Made by a program: the position numbers and the translations under genes
Part shown: positions 1-12,254 of the stretch, one piece after another
Position numbering within the stretch: position 1 is the stretch's first letter
How the letters are laid out: each line of letters opens with the position of its first letter
The notes under the pieces: model-generated
Told to the model about the DNA's origin: nothing
The model's database searches: none
The model's input: only the letters and a program-made list of their open reading frames with translations
DNA from: Tanypteryx hageni
Taxonomy: Eukaryota > Arthropoda > Insecta > Odonata > Petaluridae
Direction: 5' to 3'
Length of the DNA: 64,000 nucleotides
Assembly: GCA_028673005.1 (NCBI GenBank)
Contig: CM054118.1
Location: forward strand, 4,676,410 to 4,740,409

Positions 1-56
1 TGTTTGAGAGGACAGAGTAGGCTCAAAAGTGTCAAGGATTGAGAATCTCAGTGAGC

Positions 57-215
57 ATGCACACACACACACATGTATTCTCACACATTTCCCCACACGC
101 GTGCACAGTCCCTCACAAAAACACAAACGCAACCACATGCACTTTCAAAGAAACAAAAAAAAGACGCGAGTGCAAACACACAATCGCACTCACATACACA
201 CGCTTTTGCAGTGAC
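57..215. repeat. CA-rich low-complexity sequence
   Basis: A short (CA)n run near 60-72 is followed by about 140 bases of CA/AC-rich sequence. The open frames across it are repeats of His, Thr and Arg codons, so I treat them as low complexity rather than genes. Confidence 0.7.
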
Positions 216-1130
216 GAGAGCATCCTGGCGCCGGCTTTAGTCTTTTATAAATTGTTTGACGTAACTTCCGAAGGAGAAGAGATTTACCGATTCATTTCTC
301 TTCGAAACAATAAAGTCTGGAGAAGTACTGGGGCCAGCACAGACTAAAGCCAATCCAACGCCCAATTTAAATTTGTACATTTTGGTGAAATGCATATCGG
401 TAGTAAGATATCTGGCTTTCAAAACCGGATCGATGCGTAACAGGGTGTTTTTAGCCTTGCTGATTTTAGACGCTCATGCGAACTGGACAAGAGCCAATAA
501 AATAATGTGTAAGATATTGATCGCCACATTGTATGTTCACCCTTGAAATTAACATCACAGAAAACATCTCTATATTCTCGTTCTTACCTCTGAACTACAA
601 TGAAGAGTGATTAATAGGAATTTTCAAAACATGAACGTGATATTTGTAATTAGGATAGCTAGTTCAGATTGTGAAATTAGAGGCATACATAATTCATGGA
701 GTTGTGAAACAATTCTACTAGGATATGTTATGCCTATAACAATTAATTAAACGCATTTCCATGATTTTAAGATAAAATTAAGCGAACGAAAAAGGAGCAA
801 GTATTCATGTATGTATAGGGGCTAGTGAATGATGCCTCCTCAAAAATCTTCCTAAAAATGTAAAATTATTTTTTTAAACTTAGATATTATTATTCCAATC
901 TTAATTCCCCTGTAAATGACGACATTATCTGAGTAATTAGGAGATCTTTGTGAGTGATGTGCTATAGTAAGTTCCTGAAATGAACTTAAAGACTGAAAAA
1001 ATACGAAAAACCCTATCAGTTTTTTATCGCAGCTCGAATAAAAACCTTGTGAAGTTGTACAAATAACATATGTGCATTTATTCATACTTATACATAAATA
1101 TAGTTAGGAATAATTTTGAAACGAGAAAAA
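216..1130. other. AT-rich non-coding stretch
   Basis: No coding region, RNA gene or repeat that I can name is visible here. It is ordinary AT-rich sequence with scattered stops in all frames. Confidence 0.5.
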
Positions 1131-1136
1131 AAATGC

Positions 1137-1207
1137 TGATACGACCGAGAATCGAAATCAGGTCTTCCACTTGCCGGGCGGATTTTCTACCACTGAACTA
1201 TCGTGGC
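1137..1207 (-). tRNA. tRNA-like sequence, probably a pseudogene
   Basis: Read on the minus strand this 71-nt stretch has the order of tRNA parts: an A-box-like segment (TAGTTCAGTGGTAGAA), a five-pair anticodon stem (TCCGC/GTGGA with one G-U) closing a seven-base loop CCGGCAA, and a B-box-like T arm (TTTCGATTCTC). The loop places GGC in the anticodon position, which would read Ala codons, although the A box looks more like a glycine tRNA. The acceptor stem has two mismatches in seven pairs and the T stem one. A run of T follows the 3' end as a possible Pol III terminator. It is either a decayed tRNA copy or the head of a tRNA-derived SINE. There is no second copy in the window. Confidence 0.4.
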
Positions 1208-1654
1208 AGATTAATTCTCTCGTTTCTGAATGCGGGTGTTGTTCATATATTGTCCATTAATGCATCAAGAACCTGACACAAAGAAATTACGATAATTTAC
1301 TCCCATCTCCACGAATAAAGCCAATGATCAAGAATTATTTTATTTTTTTAATTGGCACATATTTTTCAAGATTCAAAAGTTCTGCTTTATCAGATGACGA
1401 ATTAATTTAATACTCTGCTCGTTTTTTACTTAAAACCCCTAGAGGCGCGATGTGTTTAAGATGAAATCCTTTGAACCGAGCGACCCATGGAATGAAAGGA
1501 TTGTTGACTTGCGAGGCTTCCACACGGGAGCTCCTGTAAACAAGGCTCGCATAGCGAACACTTTCGTCACATTAACTGATTTTCACCCGAAGAGGACTTG
1601 CTTCCAGTCGGCAAATCAAGCACGGGCCAAGAAAACGGATTAAGTCGGCAATCG

Positions 1655-2490
1655 GTTTTCCCCCTCAATCTTCCTCCAACTCTCTCCTTCCTAATTCTCC
1701 TACCCTTTTCCCTGCACCTGTCTATCCCTCCTCGCTTTCTCACTATCCACTCTCCCCTACTATGTACCCTCTATTCCTTTCTCTTCCTCTCTATCTCCTC
1801 TTGCTTCTTTTCTCCAACACGTTTTTTCTTTCAACCGCACTTTCACTCTTCACCCATGCCCTCTTTCTCCACTGAACTATTTTACCCCTTGGAACCTCTC
1901 CCTATATCTTTCTCCGCTTCCATATCTCTCTCCCTCTTCTCTTTTCTTATCAAATACTTCCACCCTTTATACTTGCACTCCATCTACATTTCTCACTCCA
2001 TTCCTTACTTTCTCTTTTCTTTCATCTAAAACTAAATTTTCTATCAATCTCTTTCACCATCTTCCTCTCATTCTCTCTCTCTCCATCTCCCCCATCCACT
2101 CCTTATTTTCTCTACTCCTTTATCTCACATTAAATTTTCGCCCTCTCTCCTCCACCTCTTTCTCCGTATCACATCTCTCTCCACTTACATCTCTCTCCTT
2201 GTCTCTTTCCATTCTCTCATGCTACCTTTTCCATCTTTCTTTCTCTCTCTTTGTCTCCATCATCTCTCTCCGCCTCTCTCCAATCTCTATGCTTCTCTCG
2301 CCTTTCTCCCTCCATCTCCTTTACACCTCCTCACTGCTTTCCCTCCTCTCCACATATCTCGATCTGCCTTTTTCCCTCCACTCCATATCTCTCTCCTCCC
2401 ACTACCACACTACCCCTTGCCTCTCTTTCTCCCAGTAACTCTTTCTCTCTCAGTATCTCTCTCCCTTTCTCTCTTTCTCGATACTGTCGT
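1655..2490. repeat. Long pyrimidine (CT-rich) tract on the plus strand
   Basis: More than 800 bases are strongly biased to C and T on the plus strand, with many CTCTCT and TCTCCC blocks. Several open frames arise only because stop codons need purines; their translations are Ser/Leu/Pro/Phe low complexity and are not genes. Confidence 0.85.
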
Positions 2491-2499
2491 AATCCCGGC

Positions 2500-5400
2500 G
2501 AAATAATAAATATTCAAGGTGGCGTCTTTACTACTGCTACTTCTCAAGGTTGTTATGCAAATATATGTTTTTTTACTTATAAACCCACTGTAAAGACGAG
2601 GACGCTTTAACGCTTTGAGGTACCTGAACGAGTACGCGAATGTTTTTTTTCAAGCCGCTCAACTGCGAGTGGCATTTTCAAACCTATTACTTCATATATG
2701 ATTCACAAGGTGGTAACTTGGTTGCATGTTTCCTAGAATAAAGGACTCGTCGGGACATATTGTTTTTAATGAGGTTATTTTTTCGAGGATGTTGATAAAT
2801 GATAACGTGACTGATTAAACCGATTCAATGTAAACTTCTTTTAAATTCATCCAGCAATTTTGTTTGTAGCTTTTAACATACTACTATTGATTAAAAGTCC
2901 TCTATCTACAAAAGACGAATGGATGGAATTTGCATCGAATAATTCACGAGGTTGCACAACTTTAAAAGTCTAAAGAAACATGCGTCCTCTCAGGCTTCGG
3001 CATCACCCAGAGTCATATAACTTTACGTATTAATAAACCACTTTACGGTAATATCATACCATAAAAATATCCATGCGTAAAATCCTCCATTAACTGTGAA
3101 AGAAATGATATTGTCACATCTTCACTCACACAATTGTCACGTTTGGTCTTGACACATGGGATCTAATCCCACATATATTTCTCTTGTGCAAAACCATGAA
3201 CCATCCGTTTACTAAATATCTATCCTTGGTTCACGACCTTAGTGGGAGATTCACTCAAAAAACATTTCTGTGCTTGTATTTCACTAGCTTTGATTTGTAC
3301 TCGGTACCGCGGATCATAATATAAGACTGACGTCCTCCACTCTACCTAATTCTGAGATTATGGTCGTATTTCCAGTAACCAGACGGAAATTCAAAGAACA
3401 CCAATATGTATTCTAATCCACATTAACTCAATCAAGCTTATTTAGTTTTGCTTTACACGTCCCGACCTGTGCGCTCTCTCGGCTTTTTCCGTTTACCTTC
3501 TATGTTGTTTTTATCTAAAGATTTTTCTCAGTTAAGGAAGGGCCTGGGTGAATTATATTACCTATTTCCCTTTATTTCCTGTTCCTGCATATAACCTGTG
3601 TTTTTCAGCGTACCTATATTTCCATTTTATATATGCCACTGAAGTATATTAGATAGTAAATAAAGTGTCCATACGTACTGATATATTCTATGCTGATATT
3701 CACAATTTTGATTTGTACTGGTTTTATAAAATTTCAAATACTTTTCGTGCGTTTTAAATAAGCTGAAAATGTTCGCGAAGACAGAAAAAAATCAGCTCAT
3801 CCTTATTACTGAGAACGTTTAATATTCGGAACATTTTGCGGTTAACTGCTTAAAAATTAAAATATTTTGAATTAAATATCTCCAACAAAACCAAAAAAGT
3901 GTTTTGTATTACTTAAATTATGAGATTTTCATTTTAGGTAAATATATATTTTTATTCTGTATATTTCTGTAACGAATGAATACGAATTTGACTTTTTGAT
4001 AGACTTCATTCAACTCCACATTAATTTTATGAAGTTTGTATAGGATAATATTTTTCCGACTTGTGAAACACTATCTTTTAGCAAAAGACGTTTGCACTGA
4101 TTTTACCTCTTTCATATTTATAGTAAAATGACCATTTGTGAGACGAAAATGGAATATGCAGAGTTCTATAACCGAAACTAGTTCATTATTTTAAAGGAAT
4201 TGTAAATCAAATACCTGATTCGCGCAATCTCCTAACAATCCTAAGATTCCAAAATATATTTTCCCGCATGTTTTCGCAATGTGTATTGACCGAGTAAACG
4301 TTAAATAAATGTGTTTCACGCACGAACGAAAATTATACAATTAGTCAGTATGATTGACAAATTAGAGGGAAGTTTGCTTTGCGATTGTTGGGCGACGCAG
4401 CTGCCCTCTATTTATTTTTCGTCGAGACGGAATTTTGACATTTTTATCGACGACACGGCAAAATGTTTATTTATTTACTTATTAATTCTCCCAAAACTGC
4501 CTCGTTTACAAATATCACGCACGCGTGATTAATTTTTGTTTTGCGCGATTAATCATTCAAAGCGTAACGTTACGGCCGCCGTGAATTTTAAAACGAGATT
4601 AAATTATGCACTTTTATAAATACGTTTGCGCTGAATTATTAAGTCGGTATAGCTAATCGAAAGAGAATAAAAAAAATCAAAACTAGCCGTGAAAAATGTG
4701 AGGGACGGCGAAGCGAAATAATTTACGATCGAGCGTTCGATACGACGACGCTAAAAAGTGGAATAGGCGACCAAATTGCCATAATATACAAAATCGGACC
4801 GGGCGCCCTTCTAAATTAAAAGAAAAATAAATAAAAATATAATAAAAGACGAACGGAAGGCGATTTGGACAAAAATTGCTCGCCGACTCAGCGCAAATTA
4901 GTGAATAAATTCCGTTTTTACGTGATCCGGAAAGGCGCTGCTACAAGTCAGACGAGACACTGGTGTTTTTATTGTGATCGTCAGCGCATAAATCGTAGCA
5001 ATCGGGCAAACTTAAAAACTCGCTAGGCAACTATCACCGCCTCCGAAATTTTTTCAAAGCGACCGAATTATGCAAATTAAGAAGACGTAAGGATTAAAAA
5101 ATTATATATTATGTGTGCCCAGACACGTTTCCGAGCACATTAAAACAACTATGTGCATGAGAAATATCCCTGCAAAAACGTACTAAAATGTTCACCAGGA
5201 TAACTTCTTTTTGAGACAACATATTTCTTATTTTTTTGCTTTCGGGCGGATCGGTACACTTGACTATGGCGAAAGATTTGTTAAATATCCCGTTTGCCTT
5301 CTAGTAGCACAGGAAGAACGAGGAAAAACAAGGGCAATAAAACCATTCGAAATAAAAGAGGCAATAAAAACCCGGGAGTGAGAGAGTGAGAGAAAGAGAG

Positions 5401-7490
5401 ACAGAGAGAGGAACCCTTCCAATCAGACAAATACCTGACGTCATCATTTATCAGAAGCTGTGAAGTCGCAAATACCCTCAAACACGGTCAATTAAAAAAA
5501 ATGATATTGCTCACGTCCTTCCTGCTACCTGCGAAAAAGGGGAAGCGGAACTCTCGACCAGGGGGTGTCCGGTCGTCCTAAATTTGATTTACGACGACTT
5601 CACGCACGCACGCACGGTTTTTCGGATGAATAATCGCGCCACGCGTTTCTGTGATTGAAAGCGCGATCGGGACTGATTTATGTCCACGCGGGATATCTTT
5701 GTTATTTTAGCGTCCGAAATCGGGCAAAAATTACGTGAAGGAAACGACTGTTAGTGTGTATTTATCATCTCTAGTGAATGGAATTGCGTGCATTACCTGG
5801 TGCATAACATTCGAACATTCTTGAATTTGGTTCGTTGAAACCTAATAGAGGCTTAATTGTGGCGTAATCGACTCTAGAGTCGTTGTACCTGAAAATAAAA
5901 CATCGCTAAAGTACAGAAGGCCCTCGGAAATCACCGCTAATGTAAAATCCGCGAATGTTACAACTCCATTGTTAACGTATTCCCCTTAGTAACTCACGCA
6001 TGAAGCCGTTGGTTAAATCCGCGAAACGTGATGCTTCTAGTCTGCGAATGTCAAAGCGATGTGAGCAGAAACCCTTGCGAATGTCAACACCACAGATGTT
6101 GATGATTTTCTGTAAGCTGCTGGCTTAGTAAAAGGCTCGTGTAACGACGGCGCATGCCCCAAACCTATACTCGACGACTACGAGATTCATATCGTTTCAC
6201 ATTTTTTAAAAGGCGATTTCTTCTCGAGTGCCTCTGATTAGAAAACGCTTTCTTTGCGCAAATACGAATTGCTCACTCACTCACCTCTATTTCCTCACGG
6301 TTTAAGTGGGATTAATCTTATTTATCGCAAAATCTCCAATCTTAATGATTTTTTCATTTAAAATCATGTACACTCCTAAGTAAATTTTGATATGGTTTTC
6401 GCATCAGTAAGGCAAATTCATACACAATTGACGTAATTTATGCAATAGACTGATCCAAATTTCCTTTAACATGCAATTTATTAAAAAAGGCGGGTTACTA
6501 AACCTTAAATATAGTGCTTTACAAATATAAAAACACTTGACTGTATTACAACCTAAATTTATCAACTTTTCGTTGTACATATTATTTTTACACAACTTTC
6601 ATAAAAAATCAAGACGAAATTATGAGCCCCACTGAACTTGCATGGAAATTATCGAGAAACATGGCAAAATGTTTCTTCAAATTCCTTTCAACAAGATCAA
6701 ACGGTTATGCTTGTCAACATGGCGATAACTCGTGCACTCCATAACGCTGATTTATTCCATGAGCTGTCGCAAACTAGGAAATGAATCCCTCGAGAACAAC
6801 AAACGGCGTCACAACCCCAAATTGCCATTTCTCCTTCCCTTCCTCTTCCTCCCAACGATCGCCACGATCTCTCGTTTGTGTTTTTCCTTGGACCGGCGCA
6901 TTCCCGCCATCTTGTTTCCGTGACCCGTTTCAGACTTTCCGCCTCCTTCCAAACCGACCCCCGTTCTGTCGCTCCCAATAATTTTTTTCATTCCGACACT
7001 GACAATGAGACCCGACGGCAGAGTCGGAATGCCCCGGTCGTTTGGACCGCGGGCTTCTCCTTCCCATGATACCCCGCGGCGCGAAATTCTCATGCTCTCC
7101 CGCCCCTCCCCACCGACGTCCCCACGACCGATTTCTTCTCCAACACGAACGATTTTTTTCCGTTCTCTCATTCTCTCTGCACCGTGGGAAGTGATAATTC
7201 ATTCCTCTTTTAACTGAACGGGAAAGAGAAGCGGAGGAATGGGGGTGAAAGGGGATGGGGAAAATAGACCTGTTTTGTTTCACATTTGGGAAAGATGTAT
7301 CGGCACGGGGAAAAGATGGAGAGGATGAGGGAGAGTAAATTCAGGGCTGATCAGTCTACGATAAGCAAAAATGAAGAAACATGTGCAGGCAGAAATTTTT
7401 CATTGAGTGGAGGCCGCGATTTGTAAATCGCTGGAGGTAAATTGTTAACATGTGTGTACAACAAGAAAACTACGATTTTTCTCCTCATTG
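2500..7490. other. Long stretch without an assignable gene
   Basis: About 5 kb of AT-rich DNA. It includes a GA-rich patch near 5375-5412, a CpG-containing segment near 4540-5100 and a pyrimidine-rich segment near 6820-7200. One weak exon-like segment at 5797-5888 (minus) is described in the findings. I see no transposon protein and no structural RNA. Confidence 0.5.
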
Positions 7491-7498
7491 CTTTAGAT

Positions 7499-7796
7499 CA
7501 GAGGTTCCTAACTACGGCGCACCGGCTAAATCTGGCCCGCGCAATGATTTCGTCCGGCCCGACTCACCCGCGTCTTTAAGACACACGAATTTGTATATTT
7601 TCCATCAGGAGTTGTCGTTAAATATCATTTGTGAAATCTAAACGATATTCTTCGATTATATGGATGCAATATACTTTTAACATAGGCGTATGACACATTT
7701 AGAAGTAAAAAAATTCTCAAAACTTTGAAAGGTAGTATGCGGCTCGTCAATAACAGCCTCGTGTAGCACTTTGAGTAAAATAATTGGAGAGCTCTG
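7499..7796. mobile_element. Short hAT-like non-autonomous element with target duplication
   Basis: The 298-bp unit starts CAGAGGTTCC and ends in the inverse GCTCTG. It is flanked by CTTTAGAT (7491-7498) and ATTTAGAT (7797-7804), a 7-of-8 match that fits the 8-bp duplication hAT transposases make. The left end reads like other hAT ends, with GGCCCGCG-type subterminal motifs (CTGGCCCGCGCAATG), and the right side has ATGCGGCTCGTC. No transposase is encoded, so it would need a hAT enzyme supplied from elsewhere. The terminal match is short, so the call rests mainly on the target duplication and motif style. Confidence 0.6.
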
Positions 7797-8274
7797 ATTT
7801 AGATTAAGTTGATTTTCTTCGAAAGTAAACGTAAAATTATTTCATTTGAGTGAATGCGAATTACGAGATTTAGGTGGAATTCGACTAATTACATTTTATC
7901 TGAACTCCAGATAATTTAAAGGTTTTCATGTGAGAAGATTCATTAAGCTCACAATTTTTCGATGTTATGCCAAAAAGTCGTTTCAAGAATGTTAAAAAAG
8001 TGACATACTAAAAATTAAAATTAATTTTAAAATGATCAAATTAATCCGTAATCAGGTTAGTTTTAAAAAAATGGATCTGTTACCTAACTCATACTAATCA
8101 CAATGATTCATATATTAGCCGATAGTTAATTTTTCTCATTAATAACTTCATGAATAATTACTCCTCAACTTTTTCGATTAATAAAACAGTTATACCGAAG
8201 AAATAATTCTATAACTCGGCTTATGGTTGAGAGCAAATCGAAAACAACGTTTTTACGACAGCCATAAAAAGGTT

Positions 8275-8412
8275 GGGAAAACCAGATACGCATTGCGCCC
8301 ACTAAGCAGCAGTCATCAGCGGTATGTCACTGACATTAATTTTAGAACCAACTGTCGTTGAATCACCACTGATGACGGCTGCTTTGTATCCGAAATGCGC
8401 ATTTGGTTTTCA
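8275..8412. mobile_element. Inverted-repeat MITE, best copy of a local family
   Basis: Two arms of about 50 bp (8275-8324 and 8363-8412) are inverted copies of each other with scattered mismatches. The arm consensus reads GGAAAACCAGATGCGCATTT, then an AAAGCAGC block and GTCATCAG. The centre is only about 38 bp. Related copies lie at 20028-20172, 26670-26912 and 53020-53243. The short palindromic build without a gene fits a MITE; the superfamily is not clear because I could not define a target duplication. Confidence 0.6.
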
Positions 8413-8924
8413 TAAATCTTTCATAATTTTGTTAGAGTAACAGAGTTTTCCCAGCAGTTGCATGGAAGAAGTACGGAAGTGCTTTTTATCATGAGAAATT
8501 TCTCGATTTATTTAATTATTTTTAGTCAAAAACTCCCATAAGACCAATGTATTACACTGGCATTTTAAAAGCCCATCCCCACAGCAAGATTCAAAAGAGC
8601 AATATTAGTACTACTTTGTATATATTCTTATAAATATTTTAGTGTGTGTATGTGTGTGTATATATGTATGTATGTTCTTTATACGTTTTTACACCGTTGG
8701 AGCTATGGAATTCAAAAGTTTTATGGGCCATCCTATGGACCAAAGGAAGAACTTGGTCTAGGTATAATGATACAAATTTATAATACAATACATAAAATAC
8801 TAAATGTTAATGTAAACATCGCTTGCGTAATTAAGGAATGGGGAACGTTTGGTAAACTTGGGGTACCCAACAGCGAAAGTAAATAAATTTCAGAATTTAT
8901 TGTATTAGTTTTATTGTAATATGA

Positions 8925-9015
8925 CATCAATATATATATATATCAATAAAAATAATAAAAATCGTTTGCTACTTAAAAGAAAACTTTCCCGAGCGAAGCT
9001 CGGCGTTTCAGCTAG
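8925..9015 (+). mobile_element. Helitron-type 3' end
   Basis: A hairpin of six pairs (CCGAGC-GAA-GCTCGG, 8989-9003) is followed after eight bases by CTAG (9012-9015) and then T. This is the standard Helitron 3' terminus: a short hairpin about 10 bp before CTRR, with insertion before T. AT-rich sequence lies upstream. I could not place the 5' TC end, and no Rep/helicase coding sequence is visible, so it is a non-autonomous or truncated copy. Its start is unknown; the coordinates given cover only the end region. Confidence 0.6.
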
Positions 9016-9417
9016 TCCTCTATATATCCCTTTACTAAGGTTAATAATACAAAAAGGGAATAACAAGCAATAGTTTTCTTCCATTGGACTTTGATCACTA
9101 TTAGAGACGTTTTTGATCCCTACTTCAAGCAAAACCGAACTCAAACAAAAATAGACCGTCTCAATATTCAGTTTGCCCCGACACTGGATTAGGACCCAGT
9201 TGACCAAGAGAGACATTACCGTTTCTTAAATTAGGCAGAATCTATTTTTACAGTATGTTCCGCCATTTGAATTAAATTAAATCTTATTCTTAATTACAGG
9301 GCAGCGTCATTCTTAGTGTATCCTACGTATGTAGGTTGAAGGTAAAGGATTCAGAAAATAAACAATAATTTTAAATAAAGTAAGCGTATTAGGGATAGAC
9401 AGAAGAAAATCCCTTAC

Positions 9418-9477
9418 CTTCAGAAGTTCCCGTTTTACCGGTGAGCCGATATCAAACAGAATTCCTCCAGGCGCCCA
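9418..9477 (-). CDS. Candidate internal coding exon of an unidentified gene
   Basis: On the minus strand a pyrimidine-rich run ending TTTTCAG is followed by exactly 60 bases and then a strong donor, AAG|GTAAGG. Only one of the three frames is open; it is phase 0 at both edges and reads WAPGGILFDIGSPVKRELLK. The two other frames contain stops. The segment is about half G+C, well above its AT-rich surroundings, which fits a conserved exon inside a large intron. I do not recognise the protein. No neighbouring exon could be joined with confidence; if real, the gene runs right to left across the window with very long introns. A chance splice-like ORF of this length cannot be excluded. Confidence 0.45.
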
Positions 9478-9479
9478 CT

Positions 9480-12250
9480 GAAAAGTCAAAATGAAAAAAT
9501 GTATACATACAAATCTTAATACATCGTCCTTCTACAGTGCTAACTTTGATCACTATTTATTTTACATGTGTATAATATCCCAAACTTCGATAACTTTTAA
9601 TCTACATAAAAATTAACATTTTGAATATTTATGATAAAATTAGTTTTTTATTAGCGCAAACGAAGGTTGAGTTTCTAAAAAAAGAAAAACATTTGAAGTG
9701 ATAGTCCAAGATTAAATATTAAAATGGATGGTGATGTAACGATTTAACATGTTCAACTTTGAAAAGGGAGGAGAGGAATGACTGTTTTTTCACTATAATG
9801 GTTCAAAATAATGCAACCTTTTTGACGCCTCAGAATTTTTATATGATTATTAATATTTTCCTATTTTCTTCAATGTATATTTACCTTAAACTTTAAATAA
9901 TTTTGTTTCTTCCAATTCCCATAATATACAGCTTACATTCATAACTTTACATCTCGCACCCTTTTTACATTCCAACCGACTCGGCACTCTAACAAAATAA
10001 AGAGTCATAATGCATCGCAAAAGAAAAAAACGATTTTAATGCATTAACCTCCGGAGAAAATTCGATTTAATTGGTCCAAAGGAGTAATCTCCGCAACCTA
10101 TCTATAGATTCTCGACCTTTACTCGACCTTAGAGACACCGACAAGGCGGCGCCTTAAGGAAGCGCCGATTCGAAGAATAATAAGATGAAAAATAAGACAA
10201 AAACTGCTCTTAAAGTATTTATAAAAAAAATAAGACGCTTCGTTTATATACGGACGGCATGGATGTCTGTGTCTTCCGAAACCAATTCCATTCATTTGGT
10301 GGCAGTCTTTGCATTTCGCCTCACCGAATATTCTTCCTCTCTCTGCCCCATGCCCCCCACTTCCTTTCTCTTTTGCTTTCTCTCTTTCGCTTTCTTTCCG
10401 GGCACCCTTTCTATCTCCCCTTTACTGCCGTTGCGAAAAAAATACAGAAGAGAAAAACGAAAAGTATCCGTTTTTTTCCTTCCCTCCCAAAACCTTTCCA
10501 TTTCTTCCCCTCCTTTCGCGACTGTTTTATTTTTCGCAATTATTTTTAAACCGCTCCTGTCTTATCGGCGCCACCGTCACGGCTCCGTCCGACGCCTGAA
10601 TCCCCTTCTCCTCCCACCTCAACCTCCCTCGGGAGGAAAATTCACGCACCGAGTGGCGCCCTTAACTCTCCCCTTCCCTCCCGACCGAATGTGAAAACGT
10701 CTTGTTTTCCTTTCCCTAATTCCCCCGGAGTGAAATACGAACCAAATTTCATCTTCGGTCCAGAAGTCTCCCGCCCTTTCTCTCCCCATTTTCCCGTTTA
10801 CCTTTTTCTCGTATAATGTTTCTTTTCTGCATTACCATTCTATTTTTTCGTAGGTGCATACCTTCGTGTATAAAAAATAGGTCGACGAGAAAGCGTTAAG
10901 GTCTAAACTCTCAAGTCCAAATAACGTTGCATTTTTTATATATCTTCACGATCGAATTTTCCTCGACGATAATATTCGCATGCGCTGAATTTTAATTATA
11001 CAATTGGAATTTCCTATCGATAAAATTCTTTAATATTTTCCCTTTTACTTCCTGATTGCAAAGATCGATTACAGGACAGTATAATTTACTAACACGTTTT
11101 TTCCTTCTTCGTACCTTTAACGCACCGTTAAAAATTTATCGGAAGAAACGATTGTAAAATATAATTGCTCCATTCGAATAAAACCGACTCGAGTGCGTAA
11201 CCGCAGGACACTTCTTGGTATATCTTTTGAGCCCCACCAGTTTTATGCTAAGATTTTAGCAGACAGGTGAAAAAATACCTTAAAACTTTAAACACACGAT
11301 TAATAAATAGGCCATAAAAATTAATATATTAAACGTCCACAGATATTTTTTTAAATCCTACGAATATTAAACCTCAAACAAATTAAACAGTCGCGCGAAG
11401 AAAACAACATTACTGCACGACCAGCCAAGCACGCAAGACAAAATTATGGAAAAATTAATAACCAGATTTTTACCCTGGAAAGAGAGACAGAGAGTTTTTA
11501 CTTTAGATGCGAGTTTCCTTTTGACCAATTTAGCTAAGTACCGTCGCTAATTTCTCCGAGATTTTATACCTTTTCCCCCCTTCGGCTGGTTAGGGTCGTT
11601 AGGGATTCGTATGGAGGGAGGATGGGAAGAAAAAGATAGAGAGGGAAAGAGAGGAATCCTCCTCCTTCGCCAGCTATCTCGAAAAGATGGGCTCTATTCC
11701 AAATTTCTATTTTGTATCATCATCCCGCTCGAGTCCTTAAGCACGGATTGAAGTACCTCTATCTCTCTGCCTCTCGCTCTTTCAGAGAAAGAGAGATGCG
11801 CGAAAGGAGAGCGCTCGAAGCGATTAAGAAAATCACCCTCTATTCAACATGATGATTATTTTTTCAGACGTTCAAAAGTGACACGAAAACTAAGTTATAT
11901 TAAAACATATAATTATTTTTAAAACGGAAAGTATCTCCGTTGAAGTAATGGAATAAGCAACTCTAAAAAAAAGGACGTAGCAAACATATCTTACAATATG
12001 GGGATGCGACATGATTCGACCGATACAGCCATTAAAGAACCGCCTAGCGCGGATAATGAACCAAATTTTTCCCGCGTTATTTTTTATGCAATATCGCTCG
12101 TACATGTTACCAACCACTAGAAGAGAATTTTTGGCTTAAATTGTGTTGTTGATTTGGCCAGTAACATCGCCCAAGTCGATATACAATGAGCTCTATTGCA
12201 AAAATAACAAGATGGAAAAGTATACTATATAAATGGGATACACAGAGCTT
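9480..12250. other. Stretch without an assignable gene
   Basis: AT-rich sequence with a moderately pyrimidine-rich region near 10335-10700, whose open frames are low complexity. One weak exon-like segment (11995-12116, minus) is listed in the findings. There is no transposon protein. Confidence 0.45.
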
Positions 12251-12254
12251 TCAA

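Noticed and set aside
9150..9215. tRNA-like A-box sequence on the minus strand (TTGGTCAACTGGG)
   Set aside because: No B box or foldable T arm follows at the right distance.
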